Shown one piece after another: positions 1-11,900 of a stretch of 64,000 nucleotides of DNA. Position numbers and translations under genes: made by a program. Positions within the stretch are counted from its first letter, which is position 1. Every line of letters starts with the position of its first letter. Where the stretch lies: the NCBI GenBank assembly GCA_011634665.1, contig WAEK01000017.1, positions 797,501 through 861,500 of the forward strand. Direction: 5' to 3'. The notes below the pieces were generated by a model that was given only the letters and a program-made list of their open reading frames with translations, was not told the DNA's origin and searched no databases. Source of the stretch: Mortierella sp. BCC40632 (lineage: Eukaryota > Mortierellomycota > Mortierellomycetes > Mortierellales > Mortierellaceae).

Positions 1-17
1 TCACATTTCGTCCCGTC

Positions 18-2156
18 ATGGTCCAGTCATTGGCCCATCTCCGACATTTGGTTCGTGGGACGCATGCTTCCTCCGAGCCCTTGGTATCGTCATCTGACCA
101 ATCAGTCAGATCTCGGAGAGGGTTGGTGCCATCCACTCTGCAGATGGACGTCGATCCAATGACCACGGGGGTCGAGCCGACCTTCTTCAAAGACCCTGAA
201 AGCCCTGATGCTCAGGCCCTTGGCACAGACGAGTCTAGCCCTTATCAATCGACTATCGAGTTTTTGGCACTCTTGACGGCATTTGTCAGTGTGGTCTGCT
301 GGCTACTAGACCGTTCTCTCAATTCCAACTCGGAGAGTTTGGAAGGACCCCAAAGAGATGTCCCAATGACTTTTGAAGGTGAAGAAAGTCAAGAGAAGAG
401 ACCTCACGGGCATAGTCTATTCGAGTTTCTGAACCAGTTTGACGATCGTGACAACATCCTGAAACAGATTGATGATGCTCTCTCCACAGAGTCCAGACAA
501 AAGGACCCTGTGGGGATGACAGCAGAGAGCTCTATGCTCCCTGTGGGTTTGCTTGCATGGTACTACCGTCTTTATTCGAAAGACCCCCAGGCTCCACTCA
601 TGACCGAGGGAGCCAAAGTGGATAAGGATGCTATCGAATCTACTCACTTTGACGCGATTGTGAACGTGCTCTATACCACCCATGTGTTGAACATCTCAGT
701 CAAGGAACATCAAAAAGACCATGGCCAGTTTTATACGCCTTCGGGTGTAGTTGACTTTATGTGGGCTCGATCTACCGAGGGACATGGGGCGCTTTTACAG
801 GGAGTGGTCAGTTATTTGAAAAATCTGACAAAGATTCGTTCCGACACCGCCTTTGCTAATGATGTACCCCAAGGAGGGTATTCGACAGCAACTTTTAGCA
901 CCCATGTTTTTCCGAGCACAGAGATACCCATCCCATCCAAAGCCTTGATCCCTACTGCGATCGATCCATGTCTTGGTGTTTCTACTTTCCTGTCATGTTA
1001 TGTCCGGCTTTTGATTCAAGAGGCAAAGGAAACGGAGGTTATTTGGGGTACATTAGAGGGATGTCAACTTTTGTTGTATCAAATGTGTGAACATTTATGG
1101 GGGATAGAATTAGATGGGTTTGCGTTTTGGATAGCTCGTTGTGGTATCTTGGCTGCATTGATTCCACTCACAGAACGTGTACGGACGTTAATGGATTTAT
1201 CGACTCGATCGTCCTTGGCCACTATGACTCCTGTATCCTCTCATCACCCAGGATCTGTGATTCCAAATATTTCTGAAGAGGAAGAGCAACAACAACATCA
1301 ACAACAACAACGATCCTTTCGACGTGCTTTCCTCCAACTTCCAAAACTTCATCTCTTCAGGAACGATACCTTGCAGTTGACGGTCCCCGAGGGTACTACA
1401 CCGGACATTGCATGGGAGCGAGAGTGTCTTCTTCGACTACGGAACCCAGCACGACTTCGATTCGATTTCATTGTGACGAATCCACCGTATATGATCCGGA
1501 AAACAGGAACGTTTAGTGCACCAGACCCTGAAGTCTATGATTGGCGAATTTTGGGTACATCTTCTAGTGCAGTCAAGGTGAATACGTCGACAGGGGCAAG
1601 AGCCAAATCAAAAGGTGGACGGAAGAGAGAGTTTGTACTCAATGAGCAAGAGGAAGAAAAAGGGATGAGCGGCACAGAGTGGACGGCAACGACAGGTTCA
1701 ATAGGCTACGATAGTGGCGATGATTATCAGACGGAAGGTCCAAGATCCGAATCACCCATGTCACAGGGATCGGGAGAGGTGTCGACAGGAGAGAGGCCAT
1801 TGGGACAAACAAGAATCACGACACGAGGCATGATGCAGGCTTATGGATATTTTATCTTGTTTGCAGCTCAGCGGATCAAACCATACGAAGGAGTTATGTG
1901 TATGATTACAGGTAAGAAGAATGAATATGGTCGTCTGTAATCCTACATATATATTTCTTCATTCATGGTTACGAAAGTAGGGGGGGGGTACTGACAGCTA
2001 AACCATACACTTCTTCTCCTCTCTTTCTAGCTAGTCAATGGTTGACATTGGAGTTTGCCGTCAATCTCCGGTTAGGAAACAGCGACTCAAGAAGGGACCA
2101 TCCTTCTCTGTTTATTTTCTTTCATTCTTTCCTCCTTTCCTCTTTTTTTCTTCTAA

Positions 2157-2205
<49 letters not shown>

Positions 2206-4912
2206 GCTTTTTAGAATTGCTTGTATTCTTGCACATGCTCATGTCCATTCGTAGAGTCTTTGTTAATGTTCTTTAACTTCTTTTTTTTTCTCTCTCTCTC
2301 TTTGGAATATCATAATCTAGCTCCTGGTTATTCGAACATTGCCTTATGGACGAGTTCTTTCAATTCGAGCCGTTCAAGGTCTTTGCCGGAGTCCAGACAG
2401 ATTCGCTTATCTTCAAGATTCGATCAATCGTCGTTTCGGGAGGACCACCTGGGGTCACGACTATCCAACCAAATGATCAGATTCGACATTTGAATGCCAT
2501 CACTGGACATAGAACTCTCTTCCTTCGACATACAGATCATCAAAGCTCTCTGGCAGGTATTTTGCTTGACTACAAGGATTATCTTGACTCGATCAAGTCT
2601 ACCGTTCATTCCAATGAAGGCCAGGTAGTCAAAGACAAAAAGTTGGGCCTCCAAATCATGGTCTCCAACAAGACCCGCGAGGAGCTTCGGCATGCTATCA
2701 TGACGACCTCTTCTTCTTCTTCTTCTTCTGGATCTGCTTTACTTTCTCAAGAACAAGAGTCTTTCGGGAGTGAGCCAACTCTATGTAGTTTCTCGTTTGC
2801 CCCCATGATGCCCGCATCCGTCTTGACAAGCTTCATGCTTTCCTTGACCCGAGGACTAGCAGGGATTTGTTCCGCTGCCACCAAGAGCAGCAGTCGATGG
2901 TCGACCGTAGAACCATTGCTATGGCATCGAGGACCGAATACGAATCCAGTCTATGGCCTGGTAGTTCGAATGGAGTATATCCGAGAGTTGATTGGAGACC
3001 AAGCGACCGAGCGATGGTTCCAACCTGTGTTTTATTGGAACGGCAAGAACGCACCCGAATCGACCAAGGAAAGTCAAGAGTTGGGGACTAACCCTAATCG
3101 GACTGTCGAGACAGGCAAGGGGCTTCACAAGGAAGGGAAATTCTGGCAAGGAAGAGATAGTCTTCGTCTAAGCAAGAAGGAAGGGTCTCCTGCAGAGTCT
3201 TATGTGGTACCGAGACCAAGGAAACAACGACTTTATGGGCTTTGTATGGTCGATCGAGAGTCGGTCAAGGTGTTGAGACAACAAGCGGAGGGAATGGATG
3301 AAGGAGCAAGCAAGTTGTTACAGTATCTGTTGCAAGTCCGTGCTCATTTCCAACCAGGGTCTGTGTCCAAACGGTCCAAGGTTCCCTCGGGTCACTTCCC
3401 GACTCCAGTCCATGGGAGTGGTATCCTGCAAGGTATAGAGGATAGTGATGTTGCCTCTTGCACGATCAGCCAATGCGGGTATGTTCAACCTTGTTCATGT
3501 GTGCTCTTTTATTATTATTATTATTATTATTGTCATTACTATTGTTTTTATTATTAACACAAAAAAGGATCTTGCTCCACTCTATCGATAGGCGCGATAT
3601 TTCAGAAAAGATTATCCATCCGATCAACTATGGGTATTTTTCCAAGACGCAACCACGTCCACGGTTCTTTCTGGATCAATCCTCTGTCGCAGTCACCAAC
3701 CAATGCATCTACTTGACATTGAACGAACGTTACCAACGTACAACCGAAGAAGCTTCCTCGACAACTTGTCCTCCTCCTCCTCCTCCTGGCTCGCTAATCT
3801 ACTTTCTGACCTTGTTAAATTCCAGCACTCTTCAGTTCTTTATGCTTCATTTCTGTCAATATGATCAACAAGGTCGGATGCGACTCTTTCGGGATTCAAT
3901 GGCCAAGATTCCCTTTCAGGATAGAGATTTGAAAACTCATCCGACTAGGGTGGAGTATGCGGAACAATTGGGTCGGACATTGATTGATCTCAAGGAGGTT
4001 CTATACGAGGCAGTTCATGCATGGTATCTCGCAGGAGGACAACCAGGACATCATCATCACCATCCACATCACCCACATCACCACCGTGCACAGAGTACTC
4101 GACATCATCGTGGGCAGGATCAACAAGGGGCTACTCCGAGAGGTCGGCGGGGAAGAGAACGGTCAGGGAGTGGACGAGGTTTGGAATCAGGAGGCGGGAC
4201 AGGCGGGCAAGGGTTACTGGATTGGATACGACGAGGTGGGGATATGCCCTCAGTGATCCATGGACGTATCAAGGATCAAATCATGACCATGCTTATGCTA
4301 TGGTCGGGTTCGGGGATGAGGATGACAAGGGAAAAAGAGATGGCAGAGGAAATACCCGAGGCAGGAGAGTCGACTTTTCAACATGGAGAGAGCATACCGT
4401 TGCTGTCTGAGGAGGAACAAGAGAGAGAATGCGACAGAATCATTACTGCAATGGAGCGAGTGGCGACGGTGGTAGAAATGATGCAATGGGCCGTGGATCA
4501 ATATGGATATATGCTTTATGGGATCCGAGCACAGTACCAAAAGTTACTCGAACTTGAGCTCAAGATTGTCTATGGCACTTGGACCGAGTCGGTCGTTTTG
4601 GAGTCGACAGCCGCTGTGACCGAGTCTGGGTCCTCGATAGGGTTAGGGATGGAATCAGAAAAAGAGACTTTTTTGTCCAGTCTTGGAATCACGATCACCG
4701 AGTTGCATCGATGGGATGGAGAAGGTCTTGACAAGAGTCGGTTGAAGGAGGATGAAATGCAAGAGTTGGATGAGCTAAAGAGTTTACCTCCTCCAGCAAG
4801 AGATTCGTCCTCGGGAGCTATTCCGTTGTATGGTGCAGCCCTTGTGGAGAATGCACGCCAGGCCATAGCAGCTCTAAAGGACCTTCTTCACGTATACCCT
4901 CCAATGCCATAA
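18..4912 (+). CDS. Type IIG/Eco57I-like N6-adenine DNA methyltransferase with TaqI-like specificity region, four exons
   Basis: Exons 18-1911, 2031-2070, 2321-3478 and 3568-4912 join with matching phases into 1478 residues. The frame is also open upstream of 18, so the true start may lie outside the window. Visible methylase motifs in order: GQFYTP (236-241, SAM pocket), DPCLGVSTFL (316-325, motif I; the second Gly of the usual DPxxGxGxFL is Ser), WGIELD (361-366, motif II) and the catalytic FIVTNPPY (484-491, motif IV). YGYFILFAAQRIKPYEG then MITASQWL follows, rebuilt exactly across intron 1. The C-terminal third has the features of TaqI/type IIG target-recognition regions: IIHPINYGYF, FFLDQSS, LLNSSTLQFF and AKIPF. 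By family knowledge such enzymes methylate adenine N6 in specific DNA sites. No PD-(D/E)XK nuclease motif is evident. Extra features are a hydrophobic stretch at 81-97, Q/E-rich and acidic insertions (418-432, 530-600) and a His-rich, then Arg/Gly-rich, insert near the C-terminus. Activity and cellular location are not known. Confidence 0.88.
1912..2320 (+). other. Introns 1 and 2 of the methyltransferase gene flanking a 40-nt micro-exon
   Basis: Intron 1 (1912-2030) runs from GTAAGA to CTTTCTAG. A 40-nt exon (2031-2070) encodes part of the conserved stretch after the catalytic motif. Intron 2 (2071-2320) opens with the weaker donor GTTAGG and ends AATCTAG. Joining the pieces gives SQWLTLEFAVNLRSWLF, the expected methylase context. 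Without these introns the frame runs into a poly-lysine artefact from the A tract. Confidence 0.85.
2158..2202. repeat. Poly-A run inside intron 2 of the methyltransferase gene
   Basis: About 45 consecutive A residues on the coding strand, followed within 120 nt by a T-rich and CT-rich tract leading to the acceptor. The two could pair as an A/T stem in the pre-mRNA. Confidence 0.95.
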
Positions 4913-5038
4913 GCTTTTCATTAAAGAAGAAGAAAAAAAATAGAGTGAGATGTCTTGATTATTTATTATTCTAATGTCTATGCCTTTCAAAAAGCCGATT
5001 ATAAATGAAGAGGGGAGGTAAGGAAAAAGAAAGAAGAG

Positions 5039-5074
<36 letters not shown>

Positions 5075-5336
5075 GGAAATCTATGTAGATACATGACAGC
5101 CAAGGATTGAGCTGCTCTATAGTCGTTTATTTGGGGAGGAGAGGTCATTCGAAAAGGCTTTAGATGGCATGGCGGAGACATTAGATGTTGTTTTTTTTTC
5201 CCCCTCAAGTTGGGAAAGGGAAGAAAAGAGGGGTCATTGAAAAATAAAAAATAAAAAAGACAGCTCAACAAGAGAGACGGAAGTTGCATGATGATAATGA
5301 TGATGATAATGATGGTGATGGTGATGGTGATGATGA

Positions 5337-5373
<37 letters not shown>

Positions 5374-5410
5374 TCCATGAGTCTCTTGTTTCTTTCTTTC
5401 TTTCTTTTTT
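4913..5410. other. Convergent 3' region between methyltransferase and RhoGAP-like gene
   Basis: Both genes end into this 498-bp interval. It holds an A run (about 5039-5067), a GAT/GGT-rich tract, (GA)15 at 5341-5370 and a TTTC tract. No gene seen. Confidence 0.7.
5341..5370. repeat. (GA)15 microsatellite
   Basis: Thirty uninterrupted bases of alternating GA in the 3' flank of the RhoGAP-like gene. Confidence 0.95.
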
Positions 5411-8400
5411 TTATGCGGCGACGGGTTGTTCCTGAGCTGACCCTTGCAAGTCCGGATGTAGGTTAAGGCGCGATCCAGAGCCTGATCCAGAACTAGAGCC
5501 TGAGCCAGAGTCAAGGCGTGAGCTCGATTCAGCTGAAGATTCAGGGTACTGTTGCCACCAATTATTCGGTTCAGCTGTCACGCTCAAATGCTCAACCGAG
5601 AGATCACTCCCGCCAGAACTACTCATTTGACTAGTCTGTTGTCCCTGTGTCAATGGAGGCAACAACAATGAAGGCGAAGGTGGTCTGATAGACATTGGTT
5701 CTAGGTTTTGATTCCCACCATAGACACCGAAATGAGGAGGCGGAGCAATTCCGTGCTTTTGATGAAGGATTTCCATCTCATGGAAGGAACGTTCCAATCG
5801 AGCATAGTAAACATGTTGTTCATGCTGAACCCGTTCTTGTTGGTCACGGAAGGACAATTCCATATCGAATTGGACCAAAGAAGAGGAAAAAGAAGAAGAG
5901 GAAGAAGAGGCCACCTCCAGATCCTGTTCCATCTCGGGTTCTTCCTCCAATTCTTCTCTCATCAATCCATAACGAGGATAAGGGAAGGGAGTCGGCATGG
6001 ATTGAACTTGACCCTGGAACATTTGAGTTTTGGTCATGGCCAGGAATCGAACCAAGAGCATAGTAAAGAGTTGATTCTCTGCTCGAGTTCCTTCACTGGC
6101 ACTGATCTTGTTTCCGTGAAGGGAACATTGTTTGGCATAGTTCTTACCTCCGGCCACTTGTTCCAGAATCTTTTGATCAAAGACAGTGGAAAAGAGAGCA
6201 GGAGCGACTTGTTGGACCAAACGTTGAAGAGTCAAGAAATTGAAAATTTGATGGTCCAATGCCTCGGCGCAGAGATGGAGGATCTCGAGGAGAATGACTC
6301 GGTTCATATGAGGAAGGGCATCCAAAAAGGCTGTCAGATTAAAGTGATCTCTTGCCCAATGGATCGTACTCGTGGTGGTCAAGGTAGGGAATCCAGGGAT
6401 AAAAGGAAGAGCCATCAAATTGTTGTCTCCATTCGATCGAGTATTGTTCAGGTGTTCGCTACCGCTGCCACTACCGCTGCGACTGGTGCGAGGCTGGGTA
6501 GGAGGAAGAGGATTGGGTTGGCCCTGACTTTCGGCAGACTCGGGTCCGCCTTCGAGAGAAGACGAGGAAGAAGAGGAAGAGGTAGGGGAGGCACCTCCAT
6601 CGGGAGAAGTTCCCCACATACTACTGCTGCTGCTATTGTGGCTACCGATTCGAGGATGGCGAGAGGTAGGGCTGGGTTCTGTCATTGAGTTGCCATGTTT
6701 AAAGTAGTACTCCATGATGGCATAGGGAATGACTGGGTTCGACATTTGCGAGACGAGGTTCAGCATCAAGTTGACGACTGTGTCGATACGAAGGCATTGA
6801 ATTGGATAGAGTGTGCACCGTTCTTGATCAAGAAGCAAGGAGACCATGGAGGAGATGACTTTTTTGGGTGAAGGGTTAAAAAAGAGGTTGGGATGCTCCA
6901 GTCCTGCATAAATCCAAAGAATGTTTGGGAAAGGGGGGGAAGAGAGTGAAAGAGAGAAGAGGGAGAGAGGGAGGGAGAAGACAGAGGGGGTAAGAAGGGA
7001 TAGAGTAACATGCATTAGAATCTGCAATCTCATATTTTTATCCTTCTTTTTGTCAGCTTCGAGAATGTTTCTTGGTATTTTACCTCGCAAGCGAATCTCG
7101 TCCGCACACTGGATCACGGTTCGGTAGACAAACTCTGGGCGAAGTCGCTTTCCTGCAGTTGGCACTGTACAAAAAAAAAGGTACAAGGATCGATCAGGTA
7201 CTGTTACACAAGGAATCATATAGAAGAAGAAGAAAAAAAAAAAAAGAAAACTTACAGAAAACACCTGTCGTTTCAAGTTCCAACATCATCTCGTTCTTGG
7301 ATCCGATGCCTCCTTTGTTTGCCCAGCGACTTGACAGTGGGACAGATGAGCCTTGGCCACCACTTCCTCCAAGAGAAGAACCCGTGGCAATATTGGATCC
7401 CATGGAAGATGGCAGAGGCAACAACGAAGATCGTCGTCGTCTTTGAGCCTGGGCTGGTCTTTGCTGTTGTTGTTGTTGCGCACGAGCGGTCGCTTCACGT
7501 GCTTCGAGCTGCTCCTCATGTTGAAGCAATAGAACCGAGATGGAGGGCGTACCCTGGTCCATACTTTGACTGATCGAACTGACACTTCGACTCTTGCCTC
7601 GATCCCTGCCCATCATATCAGTCCCCTTGGTCACACTAAGACTCATCCGTCTAGCGAGGGACATGGATCGGGATCCGGGGGCAATGGTTGACAGTCGAGT
7701 CGATTCCGTCAATCGATCCTGACTTTCTTGAGCGCGTGAATCCCGGCGAGGATTAGTAGAGGGGGCCATGGAAGAAAGGACAGATGAAGCCGAGGTTGAA
7801 GCCGCACGCGAGAGAGAGACCGAACTATTGGGTTGTGGTTCATTAACAATTTCCTGTGTTTGGGCGGCGAGACCATGGTCCGAGACTGATGTGGTGGACT
7901 TTCTTCTCAAGAATCCACTGATGCTCAAGCTAGTCTTGGGGCGTGATGTGAACAGAGCAGAGAGAGGTCGCCTTTTGGGGGGCGATGGCAGATCCTGGGT
8001 AGCAATGGCAATCACATCAACGGACGAGGATGTAGGCGACAGCGAAGAGGCGAGCATATCAACGGCTGAGGTACGAGGCGAGAGTGAGGAAGTGGGTGTG
8101 TACGAGAAGGGGTTGGAGGTAAAAGACCGCGTGTGGTATTGATGCGGTGGGTGAAGGAACTGTTGTGGGTTGAGATGTGGCTGGACATGGGGTTGTTGTT
8201 GGTGTGGGATTGATGAAGGGACATGGAGTCGATCCGATCTTGGCCCGGTCGATGCTAGGGAGCGTTGGCCCTGAGGAACAGGTGGTTGTGACACATCCTG
8301 CCCCTGCCCCTGACTTTGACCCTGGTCCTGTGTGGTTTTTGATTGGATAGGCAAAGTATGAGCTGCCTGTGATTGAGAACGGGAAGAAGATACTGAACCA

Positions 8401-8705
8401 GAACTCGAAGATGACCGTGACAAAGTCAATGAAGGTGTAGATGAGGACGAGACAGCACCAGTCTCGTTGCTATTGTTCACTTCAACTACTGTCACCGTAG
8501 GGTAAGGGACTGTCTGTACAGATCCACGAACTTTCTCTGTCGCCGCTGGGACGACAATGGTATTTGATGCCTGGTCGGGTGTAACAGCCTTGGCTGTTGT
8601 CGAAAGCGAAGCAGTCCGTTTGTTGGATTTGGACTTGGATTTGCCAATGAACTTGGACTCTGAGAGGCCAGAAACAGAGGCAAGGCGTTTGAGAAAGGAA
8701 GGCAT
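5411..8705 (-). CDS. RhoGAP-like domain protein with long Ser-rich disordered N-terminus
   Basis: Exons on the minus strand 8705-7256, 7164-7084 and 6903-5411 join in phase to 1007 residues. Residues 1 to about 470 are Ser/Pro/Gln-rich and basic, probably disordered. A folded region follows, with PEFVYRTVIQCADEIRLRG, then a helix, then YPIQCLRIDTVVNLML and SQMSNPVIPYAIME, and after a low-complexity insert FLDALPHMNRVILLEIL and NFLTLQRLVQQVAPALF. The order and spacing resemble RhoGAP folds: entry helix with RG, a Leu-rich helix, Pro-Val-Ile-Pro in place of the usual LPEPLIP, and the N-x-M-T-x-x-N-L-A region. The arginine finger is not convincing, so catalytic activity towards Rho GTPases is uncertain. 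A GTAAGA...GAG segment at 6147-6082 (66 nt) keeps the frame whether or not it is spliced; removal gives 985 residues. The C-terminus is Ser/Gly-rich. Confidence 0.6.
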
Positions 8706-8921
8706 GGTTGAGTACCGAGAGAAAGACTGGAGGAAGGAGTAGGGTATCGGAGAATATGTGCAGGTCGGAAACGTGTAAAGGAAGAGGCACGAATGGAGTC
8801 AATGGTCGGTAACGGCGGGCAGTAAGGAGGAGAAGGGTATATGGTATTTGTTGCGGGATTAAGGTTGGTGTCGACCGGCCGTCCGTTACTGAGCAGCGGC
8901 AAACGGGGAAAGGGAAGCTAT

Positions 8922-8928
8922 ATAAGCT
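8922..8928 (-). promoter_or_regulatory. Candidate TATA element of the RhoGAP-like gene
   Basis: TATATA-type sequence about 215 bp before the ATG at 8705, the nearest such element upstream on this strand. Confidence 0.3.
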
Positions 8929-11900
8929 AGGCCGATATGAGATGAAAGAGAAAAAAGATATAAAAAACATACGCAAATGTCAGTCCATTGAATGCGTCTT
9001 ATGGGATGAGAGCTGGATATCCGATGTCATTCAGCATGCAAGGAGAAAGAGAGGCCAAAAAAAAAATGCCAGGAGGTAATGAGAGGCCGTGCGTGTTTAG
9101 CGTTTGCTCAGCAAGTCGTGTGCTGTCCCGTGTTATAAAGAGAGCTAAGGATAGAGGCTGCCGGACAGGGAGGCATGCACAGCGAGAGCCCAGAGGAAGG
9201 AGGGGGGGGGACAAGAATGAGGCAGGAGACCCGCTGGCTTGTTTATCGTGTGGACCGTGGCGGATTGAATCCACCTATTGTCTGTTTCCCAACAGTGACG
9301 ACGACGGCGTTTTTTGTAGGATCCAATGCAGTCGATCTGCGCAAGGATCGAGATGCAGCCTGACAAGCACCCACCAGTAGAGGGGAAGAAAGCAAGATAG
9401 AGAACGAGAGAACCAGTAACGGCCAACGGCCAGCACAAAAGAAGGAAAAGAGATATTGTGATGCGGATAATCGAGTGAAAAAAAGAATCAAGGATCGGTT
9501 TTGTGTGGATAAATGGACTCTGCATCTGAATTCCAATCGGAACGACAGTGGCTAGATGACGGTTGGGGCAGAGAAACCAAAGAAGGTACGGTATACAAAC
9601 TGCCCAACCACGGTTTCTATTGAGCGGAAGGAAAACGTGGACACTCGCAAGAGAAAGAGACAAATGTGGGAAGGTGGGAAGGACGGAGGGTTGTTGAAAA
9701 GGGAGTCCAAACGTGCAACTCTGGACCGCACCAGAAAAGAGCGCTGAGAGGATTGAGCCGATCCCAAATCTCTCTCTCTCCCTCTGGATTGGGCTCGTCC
9801 AAAGTTGGCCGGTGGAGCCGCCGATTAAAAAGGGGGACCACGAGCCATTGCGGTGTTGTGAGCCACAATCTTTCGACCATGGGTCTGTGATCCAAGGGTC
9901 TAAAGAAGCAAGGCTCTTGGTGGAAAATGGCATCATCCAGAGATGAAAAAAAAAAAAAAAAAAAAAAAAAAAACGGCCGAGCCCTTCTGACCTACTCCAC
10001 TCATACTCAGAGCATGTTGCAACCGAGGGGGAGGCATCAAAGTAGGAGAGCGGGGAAAAGAAGTAGGGCGCTACTCTTTTTAAGGATCGAGGCAGGGTCT
10101 GGGCAGGGGAGTGTCGATCGCAAGTCGAACTCCTGCGGCAGACAAGTAGGGCAAGGATGACGGCTTGGGTCCGAACTGGATGTATTTTTTTGCTTTGATG
10201 CACTGCTGCTTACCTTTTTCACAGTGTCAACGGGGAAAACAAACAGACAGAAAACTAAGAGAAGGGATGTAAAAAGCAGGTGAGCCTCCATCCCAGGGCA
10301 GTAAAGGGGTTCAAGAGCAGCTAAGATGCATTAATGCCAAGGGTCCGGACGAGCATCGAGCGGGGCTAATCAAGGCAGGGGCCAAAGAAAAATAAATCAA
10401 GGGCAAAAAGGGAAAGGCAAAAGACAGCAGGTCCTTGAGGTTTTACATAGACAACCGTAAGGACTGCATCATCAGGGTGGAGTCGAGCAAAGTAGGAAAG
10501 GGGGGAGTGGATGCAGGACAAAGATGGAGAGGAGGGGATGCACAGGCGTCTGTGTGTGTGTGGGGGGGGGCGCGAAGGTTGCTGCTTGGTCAAGTTCATC
10601 CATTTTAATGCGTCGACCGTCGCTCCCTTCGTGTGGGCCAGGGCAAAAATAGACAACGTAAGATGGAACTTGACAAAAAAACATGTTCTCTCTTCTCACA
10701 CGCACACGTACGTAGTGCAGCGTGGTGCCATGTACCTGGCCAACTACACCCTACGCGTCATGCTTGATAGGCCCGACTGCACCCTGCGGGGAAAGCCCCC
10801 GCTCGATGCAGCACGCCATCCAAACCAGGACTCACACGAGCGCAGGAAAGACAAGAGAGAAAGAAAAAAGAAGAAAAAAACAAGGGCCAGGCATGCAGAC
10901 TGAGGGCAAGGTGAGGAGGAGAAGGGGACAGTAGATGTGTAGACGCGCATCCAGACCCACGAGAGAGGCACCATGCGCGCGCGCGCGCCCCTCGTCCTCC
11001 TTGCTCTCCGCTCCGCTGCTCTGTTCTGCTCTGTTTCTGTCTCTTTGTCTCATTGGTACCGGTGGTCGCGAGAAAGAAAAAGGGACTTCAAAATGGTCGA
11101 GAGATAGGGTCTGAGAAGGGAGCCCATTTGATCACTGTCGAATCATCGGGAAGTGAACGCGGCCCAAGAGCTGGTGGGAAGAGGGTCTTTGCGATGGAAA
11201 GGGAGACAGGGATGCGAAATGAACAGTAGAAGAGAGAGAGAAAGAGAGACAGAGACAGAGAGAGAGAGAAAGCTCTTTATATCTCTATCTCTCTCCCTTT
11301 CATCTCTTGTCCGTGTGTGGTCATGGGGGAGGGGGAGAGAGGGGCGAAGCACAGAGAAAAAAACGACCGTTGTGTGACGATAGCTCTGGGCGATCGGGGC
11401 GACAGAGGAGATTGCAATTGTTGTCGTCCAACGGATGCACCTTGTCATCAAGAAAGTGCTTTGGAGGAGGGGAGGGAGGGAGAAGAGTGAGACGTTGGTC
11501 GAATGAGAGTGTGCGAGTGTGTTGCAGTGCGAGTGAATGTGTCTGTTTGTGGAGGTGCGTGTGAGCGAGTGTTTGTTTGCATGATGTGACCAGGCCTTGG
11601 TTGAAGGCTGAACCAGTGTGGAACTAGCCTACGAGGTTGGCGCTTACTGTGTTGTGCCAGCTGGTGTTGCAATTGCTGAGGACAGACAATAGGGTAGGGA
11701 GACAGAAGGCAGGTAGGCGGAGGAGCTCCGCCAGGTGCCAAAGTGTCGCTCGAAAAGAGTTGGATGGCAATGTTGTTCGTACGTGGAGATTGCTAGAAAG
11801 AAAAGAAGTTGGGGTGGCCAAAAAGGTTGGTTTAAAAAAAAAAAGGACAAGAGTATGGACAAATACAATTATTGAAGCGTTGGAGCGCTGCGGGTAAAAG

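Noticed and set aside
2042..2254. Poly-lysine peptide across 2158-2202
   Set aside because: It is intron 2 of the methyltransferase read as protein; splicing restores the conserved sequence.
18..4912. Methyltransferase as bacterial contamination or prophage-like island
   Set aside because: Three spliceosomal introns interrupt conserved motifs, and the gene lies next to an intron-containing fungal gene; no bacterial operon signals are present.
9145..10203. 352-codon open frame on the minus strand
   Set aside because: Amino-acid use is random, it runs through a T tract (Phe run), has no domain or conserved-looking motif, and overlaps equally open frames on the other strand.
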